Assembly (NCBI GenBank): GCA_023388675.1
Contig: JAEWFU010000015.1
Location: 1 to 23,645 of the forward strand
Length of the DNA stretch: 23,645 nucleotides
From: Pseudomonadota bacterium
GTDB taxonomy: Bacteria; Pseudomonadota; Alphaproteobacteria; Rhizobiales; Rhizobiaceae
Direction: 5' to 3'
In this document: positions 16,895 to 23,645 of the stretch, piece after piece
How the letters are laid out: every line of letters starts with the position of its first letter
Numbering within the stretch: the first letter of the stretch is position 1
Translations under genes and position numbers: made by a program
The notes under the pieces: generated by a model
What the model was told of the DNA's origin: nothing
Database searches by the model: none
Seen by the model: the letters and a program-made list of their open reading frames with translations, nothing else

Positions 16895-17772
16895 CGCGCG
16901 CTTCCCACGTCGAGCACTTCGCGCAACCCGTTGGCAAGCACGATGAAGGTGAGCGTGGCGAACACGATCGCTGCCGCGGGCGCCACCACGGTGAGCGGCG
17001 CGAGCTCCATGAACTGACGCGCCTCGGCGAGCATGCCGCCCCAGTTCGGATCTGGCGGCGGCGGCCCGAGACCGAGGAAGGAAAGCGCGGTGATGGTGAA
17101 GATCGTCTGCGCGAGCGTCAGGCTCGTCGCGACGACGATCGGCGAGACGACCATGGGAAGGACGTGGCGGATCACGATCCGCAACTCGCTGACGCCGACG
17201 CTTCGCGCCGCTTCCACATGGTCCCACTGCTTGACGCTGAGGACAGGACCGCGAACCACGCGCGCCATGGTCGGGGTGTAGACGATCGCGATCGTCAGGA
17301 TGAGGTTGGGAATGCTCGGCCCGAGACCCGCCACCACGGCAATCGCCAGCAGGAACACCGGGAAGGCGAAGATCACATCCAGCACGCGCATGATCACGTC
17401 GTCGACGATGCCGCCGACATAGCCCGACAGCAGGCCGAGCACGAGGCCGGCAGCAAGCGCCAGGGTCACGGCAATGCCGGTGATGAGCAGGGTGGTGCGC
17501 CCGCCGACGATCAGCCGGCTGAGCACGTCCCGGCCGATCGAATCGGTTCCGAGCCAGTGCTGTGCGCTCGGTCCGGCCAGCGAATTGGCCGACGTCGCCG
17601 AGGGATCGAACGGCGCGATCGCCGACGCAAACACCGTGACGACCGTCATGACCACGAGCATGAGAAACCCAAGCCCGAGAAGCACCTGTCCGCTGGTGAC
17701 ACGACGACGCCTGTTCGTGGACGGCCCCGCCGTTTCCGTCTTGCCGGTCGGCATTTCCACGATCTCGCTCAT
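16891..17772 (-). CDS. Peptide ABC transporter permease (DppC type)
   Basis: A 293-residue inner-membrane permease started at MSEIVEMPTGKTETAG (ATG 17770-17772). A basic cytoplasmic N-tail (NRRRRVTSG) precedes TM1. The DppC N-terminal signature 'HWLGTDSIGRDVLSRLIVGGRTTL' is at about residues 67-90, and the EAA-loop region 'VEAARSVGVSELRIVIRHVLPMV' that contacts the ATPases is at about 180-202. It has about six helices. The C-terminal 'LSFLGLGPPPPDPNWGGMLAEAR' motif is classic for this subfamily. It pairs with the DppB-type gene just upstream, overlapping it at 17769-17772. Confidence 0.95.
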   Translation of the reverse strand: MSEIVEMPTGKTETAGPSTNRRRRVTSGQVLLGLGFLMLVVMTVVTVFASAIAPFDPSATSANSLAGPSAQHWLGTDSIGRDVLSRLIVGGRTTLLITGIAVTLALAAGLVLGLLSGYVGGIVDDVIMRVLDVIFAFPVFLLAIAVVAGLGPSIPNLILTIAIVYTPTMARVVRGPVLSVKQWDHVEAARSVGVSELRIVIRHVLPMVVSPIVVATSLTLAQTIFTITALSFLGLGPPPPDPNWGGMLAEARQFMELAPLTVVAPAAAIVFATLTFIVLANGLREVLDVGSAR

Positions 17773-18710
17773 GTCTGCGCCCTCGCATCGATGCGCGCAT
17801 AGGCGATATCGACAAGCATGTTGACGAAGACGACGGCCGCCGCAGCCACCAGCACGATCGCCTGGATGACGGGGTAGTCGCGGCTGGTGATCGAATCGAA
17901 AAGATACTGCCCCATGCCGGGAATGGCGAAGATCGTCTCCACCAGTATGCTTCCGCCGAGCAGCGCCGCCACCTGCAGGCCGGTCACGGTGACGATCGGC
18001 GTCAGCGCGTTGCGCATCAGGTAGTTCTTGAGGATCGTGCGCGGCAGCAGGCCCTTGGCGCGGGCAACCATCACGAAGTCCTGGCCCGACACTTCCAGCA
18101 CCGCCGCGCGGGTGTTCTCGGAGATCGTGACCGACACGGCCAGCGCCAGCGACAGGCCCGGCAGCAGCAGCCCGGCAATGTTGGCGACCGGATCGACGGA
18201 GAACGGCGTGTAGTTGAAGATCGCGATCTGCGGGAAATAGAGTCCGACGATAAGGACGATGAGTGTGGCGACGACGAAGTTCGGCACGGCGAGGGTAAAG
18301 CCGTTGTAGATGCGCACGAACCAGTCCGTGCGCCCGCGCAGCCGCGCCGAGGCAAGCCCGGTCGTAACCCCCATGACCATGGCGATGACGGCGGCGATCA
18401 TCGTGAGCTGAAAGGTGACGATGAAGCGCGGCAGCAGTTCGCCGAGGACAGGCTGCCGGGTCACGAAGGAGACGCCGAAATCTCCCTTCGCCGCATTGCC
18501 TAGCCAGAGCATGTACTGCTCCAGCAGCGGCCGGTCGATGCCCAGGTCGCGGCGCATGGTCTCCAGCACTTCCGGCGCGATGTTCTGCGCGCCCGCGGCT
18601 GCCTGGGCGAAATCGCCCGGCAGCGCGCGGACCAGCATGAACGCAACGAACGACACGCCCAGCAGGATCGCGGCCGTCCAGGCGAGCCGCGTGAGGATCA
18701 GCCGCGTCAT
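17769..18710 (-). CDS. Peptide ABC transporter permease (DppB type)
   Basis: A 313-residue permease beginning MTRLILTRLAWTAAILLGVSFVAF, with the first helix at the N-terminus as usual for DppB. It continues 'PGDFAQAAAG' and 'MRRDLGIDRPLLEQYMLWLGNAAKGDFGVSF', the conserved periplasmic loop before TM2. The EAA loop 'VMVARAKGLLPRTILKNYLMRNALTPIVTV' is at about residues 216-245, and the C-terminus has 'IFAIPGMGQYLFDSITSRDYPVIQAIVL'. Together with DppC it forms the membrane channel. The gene follows the binding-protein gene by 39 bp and overlaps dppC by 4 bp. Confidence 0.96.
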   Translation of the reverse strand: MTRLILTRLAWTAAILLGVSFVAFMLVRALPGDFAQAAAGAQNIAPEVLETMRRDLGIDRPLLEQYMLWLGNAAKGDFGVSFVTRQPVLGELLPRFIVTFQLTMIAAVIAMVMGVTTGLASARLRGRTDWFVRIYNGFTLAVPNFVVATLIVLIVGLYFPQIAIFNYTPFSVDPVANIAGLLLPGLSLALAVSVTISENTRAAVLEVSGQDFVMVARAKGLLPRTILKNYLMRNALTPIVTVTGLQVAALLGGSILVETIFAIPGMGQYLFDSITSRDYPVIQAIVLVAAAAVVFVNMLVDIAYARIDARAQT

Positions 18711-18749
18711 CGGAGCGCGGTCCTGCTCGTAACCCGAATAGCCACCGGT

Positions 18750-20360
18750 CTATTCCTTGATCCAGGTGGTCCGTACGAAGGAGCGGATATTCGCGGCCAG
18801 CGGCTCGTAGCCTTCGACCTGATCCCACCAGATCTCCCAGCGCAGCGGGTACTGGTAGATCTGCATGATATAGGCGTTGTCCGCTATGTGGCGCTGGATC
18901 TCCAGGTTGGCGGCGGCGCGCGCCTCCCGGTTCACCTCCGCGCGAGCCGCGGCGATCATGTCGTCCAGCTTGTCGTCCAAGATGCCCATCGCCTTGCCGA
19001 ACTTGCTGTCGGAGGTGAGATATTGGAAGATCACGTCCGCGTCCGGCGTCCAGCTCAGCGCGACGGAAAGCAGCGTCGGCCATGTGCCGGAGCTCCACTG
19101 GTTAAGCAGAGGCGCCGTCTCCATCGGCATGAGACGAACGGTAATGCCCGCTGCCTGCCATTGCTGCTGGAGGATTTGCGCACACGCGACATCGAGAGCG
19201 TTTGCGGCAACGACAATGTAGTCGCCTAGGTCGATACCGTCGGGATAGCCGGCCTCGGCGAGCAGCTTCTTCGCCGCTTCCGGATCGTGACCGTAATAGG
19301 GCAGTTCGCCGACACCGTCATAGCCGCCGACCTGGCTTTCCGGCAGCATGGCGCCAACCTTGCCGGAGCCGCCGAGCACTGTCTGCAGGCATGCCTCCCG
19401 ATCCGTTGCCAGGCTCAAGGCGCGCCGCACCCTGACATCGTCAAGCGGCGGCGCTTTCATGTTGAGCCAGATCGGGAAGGTGCGCGACGTCTGCCCCGGA
19501 GCGGAGACAAGTTGGGGAGCGGTTCGCGCCATCAGCGCGGCAACCTTCGGGTCCTTCAGCCAGGTCATGTCGATGGCCCTCGAACGCAGCGCCGAGGAAA
19601 GCGTCGACTGATCCTTATAGAAGCGGAAGACTACGGTGGAGAGGTACGGCAACCCTTCTTCGTAATAGTCGGAATTGGCGGTCAGCGTGAATTGCTGGTT
19701 GGGTTGATAGGATTCGAACACAAACGGACCGGTCCCCACAGGCGCGGTCTCGAGGTTTTCGACGCCTTTCGGAATAATTGCGCCATCTGGATTGGTAGCC
19801 AGATAGTTAAGGAAGGCGGCGGTGGGCGTCTCAAGCTCGAACTTCACGGTCGTCGGGTCGATCACCGTCACCGCTTTGATGCTCGAATACTGCGCTCGCA
19901 GTTTGCTGGCCGTCGCCGGATCGAGGATCCTGTCGAAGGTGTACTTGACGTCCTCGGCCGAAAAGTCCTGTCCGTTGTGAAACTTGACCCCTTCACGCAA
20001 CTTGAAGATGTAAGTTTTGTCATCCGGCATGTCGTAGCTGACCGCCAGGTCGGGCTCGATCTCCATCCGCGCGTTCCAGCGCAGCAGGCCGGTATAGATC
20101 AACGCGGTGAAATCATGGGAGGAGAACGCCGTCAGCGTGGTCGGATCGAGACCGATCGGGTCTGCATCCGCACCGATGGTCAAGGTCCCGCCGGCAACGG
20201 GTGCAGCCTCTTCGCCTCCGGCAGCCATCAAGGCTGACGGTGAGAGCGCGAATGCTCCACCGGTCAGGGCCAGGCGAAGCATGCTACGGCGCGAAAGCGC
20301 CAGCGGTTCTGCAAAGTCCGTGGACGATGACGTCACAGATGTTGGTGTCTTTCTGAACAT
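18750..20360 (-). CDS. Peptide ABC transporter substrate-binding protein (SBP_bac_5), Tat-type signal
   Basis: A 536-residue periplasmic binding protein of the DppA/OppA family. The start at ATG 20358-20360 has GGGAGAA at the right distance; an in-frame start 10 codons upstream has none. The signal region at residues 22-47, 'LSRRSMLRLALTGGAFALSP', has twin arginines (Arg24-Arg25) and a short hydrophobic core, so Tat export is likely. The mature protein shows family motifs 'TLTIGADADPIGLDPTT', 'DDKTYIFKLREGVKFHNGQDFSAEDVKYTFDR' and 'DDVRVRRALSLATDREACLQTV'. It captures peptides or similar oligomers for the permeases encoded next. The exact ligand is unknown; the neighbouring mlrC metallopeptidase suggests small or unusual peptides. 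Confidence 0.96.
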   Translation of the reverse strand: MFRKTPTSVTSSSTDFAEPLALSRRSMLRLALTGGAFALSPSALMAAGGEEAAPVAGGTLTIGADADPIGLDPTTLTAFSSHDFTALIYTGLLRWNARMEIEPDLAVSYDMPDDKTYIFKLREGVKFHNGQDFSAEDVKYTFDRILDPATASKLRAQYSSIKAVTVIDPTTVKFELETPTAAFLNYLATNPDGAIIPKGVENLETAPVGTGPFVFESYQPNQQFTLTANSDYYEEGLPYLSTVVFRFYKDQSTLSSALRSRAIDMTWLKDPKVAALMARTAPQLVSAPGQTSRTFPIWLNMKAPPLDDVRVRRALSLATDREACLQTVLGGSGKVGAMLPESQVGGYDGVGELPYYGHDPEAAKKLLAEAGYPDGIDLGDYIVVAANALDVACAQILQQQWQAAGITVRLMPMETAPLLNQWSSGTWPTLLSVALSWTPDADVIFQYLTSDSKFGKAMGILDDKLDDMIAAARAEVNREARAAANLEIQRHIADNAYIMQIYQYPLRWEIWWDQVEGYEPLAANIRSFVRTTWIKE

Positions 20361-20399
20361 ACGTTTTCTCCCATTGACGACGGCTGGCAAAGCCGGACT

Positions 20400-20442
20400 A
20401 CCCCTAAAGACCCGAGCTCCCCTTAGAGTGGGTCGAGGGGGT
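20400..20442. repeat. Two-part inverted repeat at the mlrC stop / binding-protein leader
   Basis: ACCCC (20400-20404) and GACCC (20409-20413) pair with GGGTC (20430-20434) and GGGGT (20438-20442), with a loop that includes the mlrC stop codon at 20423-20425. It could form a weak interrupted hairpin between mlrC and the binding-protein gene, perhaps tuning relative expression. There is no T-run, so it is not a normal terminator. Confidence 0.35.
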
Positions 20443-21916
20443 AAATTGGACGACGCAGCTTGCGATACGGCAACGTCCGCAGATTGCTTGAACAGGGGCC
20501 ACGGGTGCTGACCGTGTAGCTGGCCGCCGCGATACGGTCATAGGCACGACGATGTGCGACCGCCGCCTTGACCCCGATGACTGACAGCGTTTCCGGCGCG
20601 ATGCCCTGCGAGCGCAACTGACCGAGATCGAAAGGCGGCGTCTTGCGGCTGGTCAGGAGCACGGTAACGGTTCCGTCTACCAGCACGACCGCGCACGGCC
20701 CCATGTCGAATGTCGCGCCCTGAGCAGCCGCAAGATGGCTGTTCAGATCCTCCAAATGGAAAAACCCAGAATTCAACCGCACGAGCATCGCCGATACCTC
20801 GAGCGGTCCTTCATCGAGGGCACTACCCTTACCTCCGATCCGCAATCGTCGCGTCTCGCCCGGGCTGGCATCCTGCAGTTGAGCGACCGCCTCCGCGTCG
20901 GCAATCACGATCGCCGAATTGGTAATACCGTGCCGCAACAGCCCCCTGAGAACCGCCGTGCAGTCGCCGGGAGCTCCGCCGCCGATGTTGTCCGCCGGCT
21001 CGACGATAATGTTCGGCCCCGCCGCGTTGCCGGCGAGTTTCAGCGCAGCATCCAGATCCCACTCGCGTGGCAGACCATGTTCGCGAACCGACATAGCGAG
21101 TTGCACAAGCTCGTCGAGATATGTCTCAGCGGCGGCGGCGTCCCCTGTAGTGACAAGCGAGAACGACACGCCGGCATCGTAGACATCGGAGAACGAAAAC
21201 CCGGCAACGACATTCACCGCCCATACGGAAGGATCTTCGCGCTCGATCTCGCGCGCGCGGGCCACGAGCTCCTTCATCGGACTGTCGGCGGTGCCGGTGC
21301 CCGTCGGCGGCCACATCAGCGTCGTTCCGCGGGACTTCATCTCAGGCAAGACCCCCTCCCGAAGAAATCGCGCCAGAAGGCGGGCAGATCGAACGGCCGA
21401 TTCACGTGCGTCGGTATGCGGGTTTTCACGGTAGCAGACGAGGCCGTTCGCATTCGCCGCCATAACCTCAGTAAAAGTCGCATGAAGATCAAAGACGCCG
21501 AAGATCGGCAATGTCTCCGCCCCAGGAACAGTGCGAATTCGTCGCAGTAGCTCGCCTTCGAGATCGTCGCATTCGTCTGTGACCCCGGCCCCATGCAGCG
21601 CGAGCCAGATCGCGTCGATCGACTTCCTCTCCATCGCTGCGCGCAGATCGTTGTCAAGTTCCTGCCAGTACTGCTCGAATACCGCGTGATCGATCATCGC
21701 CGAGGGAAGCGCGGCGTATTCCACCGAAGCTGCCAAGTCCCAATCCTGCGCTTCGGCAACCTTCAGGAAGCCGTCGATCATCGAAGCGTCACCGCGCCTT
21801 GCCAGCAGATCGTCGCCCCGTCGCCGATCGAAATCCCCGAAACTGGTCTGACCGGCCAAGAACGTATGGGTCTCGTGAAAGAAACCGGCGAAGAAGACGC
21901 TGGGTCGACGCTTCAT
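20423..21916 (-). CDS. mlrC: M81 family metallopeptidase (MlrC / microcystinase C-like)
   Basis: A 497-residue protein started at MKRRPSVFFAGFFHETHTF, with GGAGG 11 bases upstream. A longer in-frame start exists at 22042 but has no such site and runs through the putative operator. Family signatures: 'FHETHTF' (His14-Glu15), 'LHGAG' (about 108-112), 'VFDLHATFTE' with Asp143 and His145, and 'YRENPHTD' with His167. The D-x-H...H spacing (2 and 22 residues) equals that of the predicted zinc ligands of Sphingomonas MlrC. The C-terminal MlrC domain ends 'LPYRKLRRPIYPLDPL', as expected. MlrC cleaves the linear tetrapeptide of microcystin degradation. Homologues next to peptide transporters in non-degraders are common and their natural substrates unknown. 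It is the first gene of the ABC operon, 62 bp from the binding-protein gene, and divergent from iclR. Confidence 0.92.
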   Translation of the reverse strand: MKRRPSVFFAGFFHETHTFLAGQTSFGDFDRRRGDDLLARRGDASMIDGFLKVAEAQDWDLAASVEYAALPSAMIDHAVFEQYWQELDNDLRAAMERKSIDAIWLALHGAGVTDECDDLEGELLRRIRTVPGAETLPIFGVFDLHATFTEVMAANANGLVCYRENPHTDARESAVRSARLLARFLREGVLPEMKSRGTTLMWPPTGTGTADSPMKELVARAREIEREDPSVWAVNVVAGFSFSDVYDAGVSFSLVTTGDAAAAETYLDELVQLAMSVREHGLPREWDLDAALKLAGNAAGPNIIVEPADNIGGGAPGDCTAVLRGLLRHGITNSAIVIADAEAVAQLQDASPGETRRLRIGGKGSALDEGPLEVSAMLVRLNSGFFHLEDLNSHLAAAQGATFDMGPCAVVLVDGTVTVLLTSRKTPPFDLGQLRSQGIAPETLSVIGVKAAVAHRRAYDRIAAASYTVSTRGPCSSNLRTLPYRKLRRPIYPLDPL

Positions 21917-21971
21917 CTTTCGCAACGCCTCCGCACAATTCCTAGCACACAGCGCCATACATGCTCGATAC

Positions 21972-21988
21972 GTTCTATAATATAGGAC
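21972..21988. promoter_or_regulatory. Putative operator A (mlrC side)
   Basis: GTTCTATAATATAGGAC is a 17-bp near-perfect palindrome (one mismatched pair), 56 bp upstream of the mlrC start. It is in the size range of IclR-family sites. A related sequence lies at 22127-22150 near iclR. Confidence 0.5.
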
Positions 21989-22126
21989 ATTAGCACTAGC
22001 CTCCTCGCATCCAAGTAAATGGTCAAAATACCTATTCGTCAACTGCTCTATCGGGAAGTTTCGTCATTTAGAGAGCGCATAAGCCGCGCCGCAGTTTTCA
22101 CATCCACCATCCATTGGCAGCTATCG

Positions 22127-22150
22127 TTCTATATTGTAGTATAATGGACA
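22127..22150. promoter_or_regulatory. Putative operator B overlapping the iclR promoter region
   Basis: GTTCTATA (22127-22134) and TATAATGGAC (22141-22150) repeat the half-sites of operator A with a longer centre, and both copies continue into CA-T-containing flanks. The TATAAT at 22141-22146 is also a plausible -10 for iclR, with TTGGCA at 22115-22120 as a poorly spaced -35 (20 bp). Binding here would autorepress iclR. Confidence 0.42.
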
Positions 22151-22203
22151 ATGTGCCCGGGTACGCAACTCGTGGCATGACGACATAGATTGAGGAGACA
22201 GGC

Positions 22204-22989
22204 ATGGCAGGAGCCAAGGAGCAGCAGAGCCCCACGGTGGAAGCGCGGATACAGTCGATAGCGCGTGCCAAGGCGCTGCTTGACGCGATGGGGGAAGGCG
22301 AATGGGTCTCGCTCAGGGTTCTGGCGGCCAGAACCGGCCTCGTGAAAACGACGGCGTTCAACCTCGTCAATGCCCTCGTCGAGACGGGGCTTGCAGAGCG
22401 GAACACCGAAACCGGCTCGTACCGGCTGAGCCTGCAGCACGTCGTTTACGGGCGCGCAGTGGAGCGCAGGCTGGACATTCTGACTGTCGCCCGCCCTCAC
22501 CTGATTTCGCTTTGCGCCGAAACGCGCGAGACCATCAACCTGGCCCTGCCCTGCCCTGCTGACGCGACGATCGTCGAAAGCCTCGAGGGCAGCCACAACC
22601 TGCGCGTTTCGTCTTATTCCGGCACGCGCGCGCCCTATCACTCGACTGCGTGCGGTCGCGCACTTCTTGCCTACCAGACCGACCACTTCCGTCGTTTCAT
22701 CTATGCGGTGGGGCCGCTGCTTCAGTTGACGCCCAACACGATTACCGCACCCGACGAACTCGAGCAGGTTCTTGACCGGTGCCGCAGCGAGGGCTGGACC
22801 GTTGAGATGGAGGAAAACGAACTGGGAAGTGCGTGCATTGCCGCGCCGATCTTCGGGCCTGGCGGGGGTGTGGTCGCTTCCGTTAGTATTGCTGGTCCGG
22901 CAGCCCGCTTCGACCCGCAGACCGTCTCCCGTTTCGGCAAACTGCTCGTCACCAACCTCGCCCGCATCAGCAACGACCTGACGCACTGA
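22204..22989 (+). CDS. IclR-family transcriptional regulator
   Basis: A 261-residue regulator with GAGGAG before the ATG. The N-terminal winged helix-turn-helix (about 15-78) includes 'SLRVLAARTGLVKTTAFNLVNALVETGLAERN' and the wing 'TGSYRLSLQHV'. The C-terminal effector-binding domain (about 90-255) has the family motif 'SGTRAPYHSTACGRALLA' (139-156) and ends with 'GGGVVASVSIAGPAARFDPQ', typical of IclR ligand domains. It is encoded divergently from the mlrC-ABC operon and most likely controls it, responding to a small molecule derived from the transported compound. The activator or repressor role cannot be read. The stop is 14 bp from the convergent permease gene. Confidence 0.94.
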   Translation: MAGAKEQQSPTVEARIQSIARAKALLDAMGEGEWVSLRVLAARTGLVKTTAFNLVNALVETGLAERNTETGSYRLSLQHVVYGRAVERRLDILTVARPHLISLCAETRETINLALPCPADATIVESLEGSHNLRVSSYSGTRAPYHSTACGRALLAYQTDHFRRFIYAVGPLLQLTPNTITAPDELEQVLDRCRSEGWTVEMEENELGSACIAAPIFGPGGGVVASVSIAGPAARFDPQTVSRFGKLLVTNLARISNDLTH

Positions 22990-23003
22990 GCACCAATGCA
23001 TCG

Positions 23004-23645
23004 TCAGCCATATTCGATGCGCGGATCGACATAGGCGTAGATCACGTCCACAACGAGATTGATAGCGACGTAGAGCACCAGGATCACCACGATGCAGCCC
23101 TGTATCAGCGGATAGTCGCGCGTGCTGATCGCCTGGATCAGCAGGCGGCCCAATCCGGGATAGGTGAACACTGCCTCGGTGACGACGGCACTGCCTATAA
23201 AGCTCGCCATCATCAGGCCGACGACGGTGATGAACGGCAGCAGCGCATTGCGCATGATATGGACGCCGACGACCTGCCGTTCGGGCAAACCCTTGGCGCG
23301 CGCCGTACGCACATAGTCGGCGCGCAGCTCGCTCACCAGAGACGCGCGCAGGAACCGCGCCATGATGCCGGAGACATAGACGCCGAGCGTCAGCGCCGGC
23401 AGCAGCAGGTTGCGCATGGATCCCAGCGGGTCCTCCCAGAACGACACGTAGCCGGAGACAGCCGGCAGCCAGCGCAGCTCTACCGCGAACCACAGGATCA
23501 GCAGGATGCCGAGCCAGAATGTCGGCACGCCGAGCGCAAGCGCGCTCCAGGCCGACAGCGACCGGTCGAGCCAGGACCCCGGATAGATCGCGCTGGCGAC
23601 CGCGACCGGCACGCCAAGCACGAGGGCGACCAGGGTTGCGGCGAT
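23004..23645 (-). CDS. Second peptide ABC transporter permease (DppB type), partial
   Basis: A 213-codon C-terminal part; the frame is open to the window edge (…IAATLVALVLGVPVAVASAIYP), so the N-terminus is missing. Family features: 'SWSALALGVPTFWLGILLILWF'-like helices, 'LLPALTLGVYVSGIMARFLRASLVSEL', the EAA loop 'YVRTARAKGLPERQVVGVHIMRNALLPFITVVG' and 'TYPGLGRLLIQAISTRDYPLIQGCIVV', with the C-terminus 'YAYVDPRIEYG'. Similar in type to the 17769-18710 permease but clearly a different paralogue. It belongs to another transporter whose other genes must lie beyond the right edge. No dppC follows it, because iclR is convergent only 14 bp away. Confidence 0.93.
   Translation of the reverse strand: MAATLVALVLGVPVAVASAIYPGSWLDRSLSAWSALALGVPTFWLGILLILWFAVELRWLPAVSGYVSFWEDPLGSMRNLLLPALTLGVYVSGIMARFLRASLVSELRADYVRTARAKGLPERQVVGVHIMRNALLPFITVVGLMMASFIGSAVVTEAVFTYPGLGRLLIQAISTRDYPLIQGCIVVILVLYVAINLVVDVIYAYVDPRIEYG

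Noticed and set aside
21917..22042. N-terminal extension of mlrC by 42 codons
   Set aside because: It runs through the AT-rich operator-like palindrome and has a Cys/Tyr/Arg-rich sequence not expected of MlrC. The start at 21916 has GGAGG and the normal family N-terminus.

Overview
The window is high-GC chromosomal DNA from an alphaproteobacterium. It is most likely a member of the Hyphomicrobiales (Rhizobiales), of Mesorhizobium/Phyllobacteriaceae type. I infer this from protein style (the HU-Lon pair, the DUF1289 plus TIGR02281-type aspartic protease pair, the Mnh/Pha antiporter operon, ATGA-coupled operons), not from a database search.

Layout. (1) 1-3956, plus strand: the 3' part of a seven-gene Mrp/Mnh (Pha) monovalent cation/proton antiporter operon, from the tail of mnhA through mnhB, C, D, E, F and G. 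All junctions are tightly spaced or overlap. The last gene is unusual because MnhG continues in frame into a universal-stress-protein-like domain. (2) 3931-6743, plus: a membrane sensor histidine kinase and an NtrC-type sigma54-dependent response regulator, overlapping each other and overlapping the antiporter operon. (3) 6798-9718, minus: an HU-type DNA-binding protein and Lon protease, each followed by a strong stem-loop terminator. (4) 9966-10909, plus: a DUF1289 protein translationally coupled to a membrane-anchored aspartic protease, convergent with a TauE/SafE-type permease at 10913-11743. (5) 11957-12955, minus: tRNA-dihydrouridine synthase A.

Directly at the 5' end of dusA begins a lower-GC, decayed segment (about 12956-15100). 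It holds a tyrosine-recombinase gene that is open from end to end. Its middle, however, is out of frame by two mutually compensating lesions, so it is probably a dead integrase. Next comes a broken gene for a short exported protein with a C-terminal 'sunset'-like domain, then about 0.5 kb with only one doubtful small ORF. This looks like the integrase end of a genomic island inserted at the known dusA hot spot. The other end of the island is not recognisable in the window.

(6) 15105-21916, minus: an operon for peptide scavenging, read in the order mlrC (M81 metallopeptidase), Tat-type solute-binding protein, two permeases and two ATPases. It is divergent from an IclR-family regulator at 22204-22989. 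The 287-bp spacer between them carries two related GTTCTATA...GGACA motifs that look like operators. (7) 23004-23645, minus: a second, unrelated DppB-type permease that runs off the window.

Working model: regions 1 and 2 handle cation/pH homeostasis and probably its signal-dependent control. Regions 3 and 4 are housekeeping and proteostasis genes. Region 6 imports small peptides or peptide-like compounds and hydrolyses them under IclR control. No CRISPR array, rRNA or tRNA gene was seen. The most unusual items are the MnhG-USP fusion with an internal ribosome-binding site, the cryptically frameshifted integrase at dusA, and the paired putative IclR operators.
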